A stretch of 64,000 nucleotides of DNA from a virus. Shown piece after piece: positions 59,930 through 64,000 of this stretch (its first letter is position 1; every line of letters begins with the position of its first letter). Position numbers and translations under genes: made by a program. The stretch spans positions 20,668-84,667 of IMG/VR virus record IMGVR_UViG_3300031963_000066; one strand, given 5' to 3'. Under the pieces are notes generated by a model. The model worked only from the letters and a program-made list of their open reading frames with translations, did not search any database and was not told the origin of the DNA.

Positions 59930-60544
59930 ATGATAACAAAATCCATACTCACTACACTGACAGAAGAAAAAGTCTCGGCCAACCATCAAACGATGAGCCG
60001 AGAATCTATGACATGGTTATTAAAACGAATTGCAGATTTAAGAAACCCTGGCCGCCTGTCGATTCCTATAACTAAAGAAAAGTCACGATGGACACGTCCA
60101 ACTGATAGACAAAAGTTCTTGATGGGTGGTTTATACTACTTTGTATATGATCCTAAAGGCAAAAATGATTTACCATATTATGATAGGTTTCCACTGGTTT
60201 TGCCTCTAAAACGACAATCCGATGGTTTTATAGGGTTAAACATACACTATTTGCCACTTCGTTATAGATTAGTTTTTATGAAGAAGTTGGAGAATTTTGC
60301 AATTTACAATGATGAGGATGAGATTAAAAGAATTCGTATCACATATCCAATGTTAGATGCATCGTCTAGGTTAAAAGAATTCAAACCATGCATCAAACAT
60401 TATCTGTATAGCCACATTAAATCCAGAATATTGGCTGTTGAACCTAACGAATGGGATGTTGCAATGTACTTGCCTGTACATCAATTCAAGAAGGCACAAC
60501 CAAAAGAAGTCTGGAAAGACTCATTAGAAGAAATAAGGAACTAA
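59930..60544 (+). CDS. Conserved virion-associated protein of T4-like aquatic phages (gp2 position)
   Basis: Start chosen at the ATG at 59930, after the gp4 stop; the frame is open further upstream, but that would overlap gp4 by 100 bases. No clear ribosome site. The product is 204 residues with 'SRESMTWLLKRIADLRNPGRLSI', 'RQKFLMGGLYYFVYDPKGKNDLPYYDRFPLVLPLKRQSDGFIGLNIHYLPLRYRLVFMKKL' and 'LKEFKPCIKHYLYSHIKSRILAVEPNEWDVAMYLPVHQFKKA'. The family is conserved in cyanophage-like T4 relatives next to gp4. T4 has gp2 (DNA end protector) next to gp4, so a DNA-end or head-completion role is possible, but I cannot confirm homology to gp2. Confidence 0.8.
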   Translation: MITKSILTTLTEEKVSANHQTMSRESMTWLLKRIADLRNPGRLSIPITKEKSRWTRPTDRQKFLMGGLYYFVYDPKGKNDLPYYDRFPLVLPLKRQSDGFIGLNIHYLPLRYRLVFMKKLENFAIYNDEDEIKRIRITYPMLDASSRLKEFKPCIKHYLYSHIKSRILAVEPNEWDVAMYLPVHQFKKAQPKEVWKDSLEEIRN

Positions 60545-60545
60545 G

Positions 60546-61247
60546 ATGCCAGTTTCAATTAGCGGTTTTAAATCATCTTTCACCGGCGATTTGGCCAGAC
60601 CGAATCGTTTTGAGGTGGATGTTCCTATTCCTGTTACACTATTGGCTTATGTGAAAACCAATAGAAACCTGAAATATAGATGCGAGAACGCAAATCTACC
60701 AGGTAGAACTCTTGCAACAATCGAACAAAAGACCTATGGTCCTGTTGAAAAGTTTCCATATCAAAACACATACAGTGACATTGATTTGACATTTATTGTT
60801 GATGATGATATGTCACAAAAAGTATTCTTCGATGCATGGTTGAACTTTATCAACCCGTTGTACAACAATAATTTCAGATACAAGAGTGATTATTGTAGTG
60901 ATTTGACAATAACACAATATGATGTGACAAACCAACCATCATATTCTTGCAACTTGTATGAGGCATTTCCAATCGCAATAAACCAAATGGACCTAGATTG
61001 GTCTAATGATGGTTACCACAAACTGTCTGTGACATTTGCATATACTTACTGGAAGAACAATTCTCTCCAAGGCCTTGCCATGGAACTGTTGGACTCTCAG
61101 ATTGGAAATCTTACCGACAAATACGGTGGCCTTGGTGGTACTACCAAAGGTGCTGTCGGTGCAATTACTGATAGTGCCATCGGTGCCATCGGTTCGGGAA
61201 TTGATTCGATTGGAAAGAGTGCTGATAATATTAATGGATTTGTATAA
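60546..61247 (+). CDS. Tube-fold baseplate protein (gp54-like tail tube initiator)
   Basis: This 233-residue protein has the gp19 tube fold pattern: 'ISGFKSSFTGDLARPNRFEVDVPIPVTL', 'RCENANLPGRTLATIEQKTYGPVEKFPYQNTYSDIDLTFIVDDDMSQKVFFDAWLNFI', 'FPIAINQMDLDWSNDGYHKLSVTFAYTYW'. It has an added Gly/Ala-rich C-terminal tail (195-233). It is a paralogue of gp19 (4688-5230). T4 uses gp48 and gp54 to start the tube on the hub, and this gene lies beside gp26, so a gp54-like initiator is the best fit. It starts one base after the previous stop. Confidence 0.82.
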   Translation: MPVSISGFKSSFTGDLARPNRFEVDVPIPVTLLAYVKTNRNLKYRCENANLPGRTLATIEQKTYGPVEKFPYQNTYSDIDLTFIVDDDMSQKVFFDAWLNFINPLYNNNFRYKSDYCSDLTITQYDVTNQPSYSCNLYEAFPIAINQMDLDWSNDGYHKLSVTFAYTYWKNNSLQGLAMELLDSQIGNLTDKYGGLGGTTKGAVGAITDSAIGAIGSGIDSIGKSADNINGFV

Positions 61248-61263
61248 TTAAATTGGAGAAATT

Positions 61264-61989
61264 ATGGCTTTACCTAAACTTGATGTGCCAACATACGAAA
61301 TTGAATTACCAATTTCAAAGAAGAAAATTAAATATAGACCTTTTCTAGTTAAAGAACAAAAGAACTTGTTGATGGCTCTGGAATCAAATGAGTCCTCAAC
61401 GATTCAACAGAATGTCCGTGACATACTAAACAATTGTACCTTGACTGAAGGTATCAATATCGACAAATTGCCGATCATTGATGTTGAATATTACTTCATC
61501 AATCTAAGAAGTAAATCTGTTGGTGAAATTGTGGAGACCAGATACCGTTGTAATAATGAGGTTGAAGAAAAGGTTTGTGGTAACATTATGGAAGCAAGTG
61601 TTAACCTACAGAACATTCAACCATACCGTGAAGAAGAAGTTAGTCCAGAAATTCAATTGACTGACAAGGTTATGATTAAGATGAAGTATCCAGAATTTGG
61701 TATCATCAAAGATTCTATTAACATGGATGATATTACTGAGGTGACTTTCAACTTGATTTCAGAAAGCATTGAACACATTTATGATGGTGACCAATTCTAT
61801 TATGCACATGAGGCCGAACCAGGTGAAATGTTGGAGTTTGTTGAAGGTCTGAATCAGGCCCAATTTGAAAAGGTTGAACACTTCTTTAATAACTTACCAA
61901 AGTTAAAAGAAACTGTTGAGATGACTTGTAGTAAATGTGGTTTTCATCACACGATTGATGTAGAAGGTCTCGAAAATTTTTTCGGTTGA
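61264..61989 (+). CDS. gp26: gp26-family baseplate hub subunit
   Basis: This 241-residue protein (T4 gp26: 208) has the T4_baseplate (gp26/gp51) family opening 'VPTYEIELPISKKKIKYRPFLVKEQKNLLMALES' and 'YFFINLRSKSVGEIV'-type stretches. Two Cys pairs, Cys96/Cys105 and Cys222/Cys225 ('MTCSKCGFHH'), look like a zinc site. gp26 assists hub assembly. The final codons GAA AAT TTT TTC GGT TGA contain slippery heptamers, and the -1 frame continues as the next ORF, so a longer gp26 fusion may be made. GGAG precedes the ATG. Confidence 0.92.
   Translation: MALPKLDVPTYEIELPISKKKIKYRPFLVKEQKNLLMALESNESSTIQQNVRDILNNCTLTEGINIDKLPIIDVEYYFINLRSKSVGEIVETRYRCNNEVEEKVCGNIMEASVNLQNIQPYREEEVSPEIQLTDKVMIKMKYPEFGIIKDSINMDDITEVTFNLISESIEHIYDGDQFYYAHEAEPGEMLEFVEGLNQAQFEKVEHFFNNLPKLKETVEMTCSKCGFHHTIDVEGLENFFG
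61974..61983 (+). promoter_or_regulatory. Putative programmed -1 frameshift site
   Basis: In the gp26 reading frame the sequence is A AAT TTT TTC, containing two overlapping canonical X-XXY-YYZ heptamers (AAATTTT and TTTTTTC). The -1 frame has no stop from 61959 to the end of the 61-residue ORF at 62171. The gp26 stop comes 3 bases after the slip site. This arrangement is like the G/GT tail chaperones of lambda. Confidence 0.65.
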
Positions 61990-62171
61990 CGCTGCGTCAC
62001 GATAACTTGAGGAATTATTACAAAACTAATTTCTCTTTGATGCAGCATCACAAATACAGTTTGACAGAATTAGAAGCTATGTTGCCATGGGAAAGAGATA
62101 TCTATGTCTCTATGTTGATTCAGTATATTGAGGAAGAAAATCAAAAAATAAGAGAACGACAAAAGAGATAA
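61986..62171 (+). CDS. Small helical hub-assembly ORF in the -1 frame of gp26 (gp51 position)
   Basis: It has 61 codons if read from the TTG at 61986; the only other in-frame start is an ATG at 62041. Neither has a ribosome site. The protein ('LRNYYKTNFSLMQHHKYSLTELEAMLPWERDIYVSMLIQYIEEENQKIRERQKR') is helical. From memory it resembles short ORFs after gp26 in cyanophages, whose 'HHKWSLTELE.L.P.ERDIYV.ML' pattern recalls tail chaperone C-termini. It is probably expressed at least partly as a gp26 extension through frameshifting. It occupies the place of T4 gp51 but is far shorter. Confidence 0.7.
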   Translation: MTLRHDNLRNYYKTNFSLMQHHKYSLTELEAMLPWERDIYVSMLIQYIEEENQKIRERQKR

Positions 62172-63923
62172 ATGGCAAGAGACAACAGTAAGGATGTTAC
62201 TCATCAACAAACGATGAGTAAATTGTCCGAAAAATCAAAACAAACTTCAGCTTCATTGCTGAATTCCACCAAGGCCACACCTAAGGCTCTTGCGGATAGT
62301 GGCGACATGGATGGTGTTCTCGGTCAAATTTATCAGTTAATGGTTGATAATCGCAAAGATGAATTAGAACAAAGACAAATAGACGAAAAGAATAGTAAAA
62401 CCGATACCAGAAAAGAAGAAAGTCGCCATCAAGAATTGTTGAAGGCGTTAACGGTTCGTAGAAGACCAAAGCCTAAGAGGGTCATTCGCCGTGAGAAAAA
62501 GGCGGAAGAAAAAGAAGCAGCTAAACCAACTACACCGGCCAAAAAGCCAGCAGAAGCGGCCAAAAAGCCAGCTGAAGCGGCTAAGAAACCACCTGAGCCG
62601 GCTAAAAAGCCACCAGAACCAGCTAAGAAACCAGCAGAAGATACTGCTAAAAAGGCTGCCGAAGATAAAGCCAAGAAGGCTGCTGAAGATAAGGCTAAAA
62701 AAGAAGCTGAAGATAGAGCTAAAAAGGCTGCCGAAGATAAAGCCAAGAAGGCTGCTGAGGATAGAGCTAAAAAAGAAGCTGAAGATAAAGCCAAGAAGGC
62801 TGCTGAGGATAAGGCTAAACGAGAAGCTGAGGATAAGGCTAAAAAAGAAGCTGAGGATAGAGCCAAGAAGGCTGCTGAGGATAAGGCTAAAAAGTCTGCT
62901 GAACAGGTTAAACCACCTGAAGTTAAACCGCCACCAAAAGCTGAACAGGTTAAACCACCTGAAGTTAAACCGCCACCAAAAGCAGAAGCTGCACCTGCGG
63001 CACCAAAGCCAGCTCAAGTGAAGCCGCCGCCAAAAGCTGAACAAGTAAAACCTCCACCAAAAGCACCAACTACTAAAATTCCTCCAATTTCAGGTGGAAA
63101 AGGTGTAGTTATTGCTGCATTATTGGCTGCTGGGTTATCAGCAAAAGCTCAAGCAAATGTATTAGCACAAGTCGAAGCAGAATCAAATTTTGTTCCGAAA
63201 AGTGAAGATTTATACTATTCAGCCGATGGCTTGGCGAATACATGGCCAAATAGATTTGGCCAAAAAGGACCTGACGGTAAACTTTTAAAGGATAAAAATA
63301 ACAGAGTTTTACCAAATCAAATAGCGACAGATATAGCAAAAAATCCAGAAAAAATTGCTGAAGCTGTTTATGGAAAAAGAAAAGATTTGGGTAACACTGC
63401 TGACGGCGATGGTTTTAAGTATAGAGGACGAGGTTTTTTACAAATTACAGGAAAAGATGCATACAAATCTTTAGGTGATTATATTGGTGTAGATTTAGTA
63501 GGTGATCCAGATAAATTAAATGAAATTTCTGTTGCCGCAAAATCTATTCCTTGGTTCTTTTTAAAATATAAAGGATATCTGATTAAAAAACCACAAGATT
63601 TGGAAAATATAGGAACAGTTAGTAAAGCGGTTGGATTTCAAGATAAAAAATTAAAATCGGGTGAAATGGAATCAGAACATCGAGCAAAATTAGCTGAGAA
63701 ATATCAAGCTGAAGTTTCATCTACACCCGTGCCAAGTTCTGATACTGGTACCAAAGTTGACCAATCATCTAAAGAAAATGCAGACCTGAAAGAAAAGTTA
63801 AATAAAGATAAGTCGGCTCAAACAACGAACAATACCACTACGACAAACAACCAGACAAACAATGTTAAACCTGAACAAAAGGTTGACGATAGACCACCTT
63901 ATGCAAGAAAGCAACAACAATAA
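62172..63923 (+). CDS. GH19-type lysozyme with TolA-like helical linker (tail-associated)
   Basis: This 583-residue protein has a helical N-terminal region (1-110, 'GVLGQIYQLMVDNRKDELEQRQIDEKNSKTDTRKEESRHQELLKAL'). A Pro/Ala/Lys linker (111-153) is followed by about eleven copies of an 8-residue AKKAAEDK repeat (154-243), like the TolA helix, and a KPPPKAEQV proline-rich stretch (243-300). A GH19 lysozyme/chitinase domain (about 308-505) follows. Its likely catalytic residues are Glu337 (QVEAESNF) and Glu345 (KSEDLYYSADGLANTWPNRF); 'YRGRGFLQITGKDAYKSLGDYIG.DLVGDPD' is diagnostic. The Asn/Thr-rich tail is disordered. It directly follows the gp26 hub genes (TAA-ATG), so a tail-borne peptidoglycan hydrolase is more likely than a lysis endolysin. 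Confidence 0.87.
   Translation: MARDNSKDVTHQQTMSKLSEKSKQTSASLLNSTKATPKALADSGDMDGVLGQIYQLMVDNRKDELEQRQIDEKNSKTDTRKEESRHQELLKALTVRRRPKPKRVIRREKKAEEKEAAKPTTPAKKPAEAAKKPAEAAKKPPEPAKKPPEPAKKPAEDTAKKAAEDKAKKAAEDKAKKEAEDRAKKAAEDKAKKAAEDRAKKEAEDKAKKAAEDKAKREAEDKAKKEAEDRAKKAAEDKAKKSAEQVKPPEVKPPPKAEQVKPPEVKPPPKAEAAPAAPKPAQVKPPPKAEQVKPPPKAPTTKIPPISGGKGVVIAALLAAGLSAKAQANVLAQVEAESNFVPKSEDLYYSADGLANTWPNRFGQKGPDGKLLKDKNNRVLPNQIATDIAKNPEKIAEAVYGKRKDLGNTADGDGFKYRGRGFLQITGKDAYKSLGDYIGVDLVGDPDKLNEISVAAKSIPWFFLKYKGYLIKKPQDLENIGTVSKAVGFQDKKLKSGEMESEHRAKLAEKYQAEVSSTPVPSSDTGTKVDQSSKENADLKEKLNKDKSAQTTNNTTTTNNQTNNVKPEQKVDDRPPYARKQQQ
62643..62900 (+). repeat. 24-bp coding repeat array (AKKAAEDK octapeptides)
   Basis: About eleven in-frame copies of an 8-codon unit encoding AKK(A/E)AED(K/R). 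Alternating Lys and Glu at i and i+4 spacing would stabilise a single long alpha helix of roughly 90 residues. The DNA units are near-identical (gctgaggataaggctaaa type), allowing length change by slippage. Confidence 0.92.
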
Positions 63924-63924
63924 A

Positions 63925-64000
63925 ATGGCTACAGATAATAAAATGTCATATCAGATGGCTGCGAGGTTGAAAAATCAATCTCTTGGTTCCGTTATTGCTG
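63925..64000 (+). CDS. Start of an unidentified gene, cut by the window edge
   Basis: An ATG one base after the lysozyme stop opens a frame that runs to the window end: MATDNKMSYQMAARLKNQSLGSVIA. Twenty-five codons are too few to assign a family. Its place after gp26 and the lysozyme gene suggests another hub or tape-measure component. No ribosome site is visible beyond the end of the previous gene. Confidence 0.6.
   Translation, partial: MATDNKMSYQMAARLKNQSLGSVIA

Noticed and set aside
62429-62866. Minus-strand frames opposite the AKKAAEDK repeat
   Set aside because: They are repetitive hydrophobic antisense products of the 24-bp repeats; the plus-strand gene has domains, correct spacing and coupling to its neighbours.
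62643-62900. Possible host-derived TolA gene
   Set aside because: Only the helical repeat resembles TolA; there is no membrane anchor or TolA domain III, and the rest is phage-type with GH19.
1-64000. tRNA genes, insertion sequences, integrase or attachment sites
   Set aside because: All gaps are short (at most 124 bases), and none shows a cloverleaf, terminal inverted repeats or recombinase motifs.

Overview
The window is the late structural region of a T4-like (Tevenvirinae-related) contractile-tail phage. It shows the classical T4 head, packaging, neck and tail order (gp13-14-15-16-17-18-19-20-21-22-23) and a full set of baseplate genes (gp48, 53, 27-like, 5, 25, 6, 7, 8, 26, 4, a gp54-like protein). 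The DNA is AT-rich. Fibre proteins built of alanine/asparagine-rich 'YANGAFxxANSAS' repeats, a DUF4815 protein and a 'GTPLRKNYAGIGYTYD' protein resemble aquatic T4-like phages of cyanobacteria, Pelagibacter and similar hosts. The host cannot be read from this window: there are no tRNAs, replication genes or host-derived metabolic genes here.

Layout. Bases 1-58727 are transcribed leftwards, and from 58843 onward rightwards, with a 115-bp divergent control region between. Read in transcription order on the minus strand: gp48, gp53, gp27-like hub and gp5 spike (58.7-54.7 kb); gp25, gp6, gp7, a repeat-rich fibre-like protein, gp8, and a giant DUF4815 protein (54.6-39.4 kb); a 1626-residue fibre, a fibre with an S74 self-cleaving chaperone, and a long accessory block of modular fibre and adhesin genes, including a 2282-residue protein with nine LamG-like domains and two glycine-rich tip proteins (39.4-14.1 kb); then neck, terminase, sheath, tube, portal, protease and scaffold, and the first 32 codons of the major capsid protein gp23. 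The plus strand carries a zinc-finger protein, gp4, a conserved virion protein, a tube-fold (gp54-like) protein, gp26, a small ORF in its -1 frame, and a GH19 lysozyme joined to a TolA-like helical linker; the next gene is cut by the window edge.

Working together: the plus-strand hub genes and the minus-strand hub and wedge genes would build the baseplate. The 14-39 kb block would supply long and short fibres and swappable tips, and the leftmost block builds and fills the head. gp5 lacks the internal lysozyme domain of T4 gp5, so the separate GH19 protein may supply peptidoglycan cleavage during DNA injection. T4-type late promoter boxes (TATAAATA and close variants) lie before many gene groups, often overlapping the preceding stop codon. 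The most notable unexplained items are: (i) a 76-bp non-coding element present twice, 22 kb apart, each time between a gene end and a late-promoter-like box; (ii) a canonical -1 slippery site fusing gp26 to a 61-residue ORF; and (iii) a GxGY-type beta module inserted in four different baseplate proteins.
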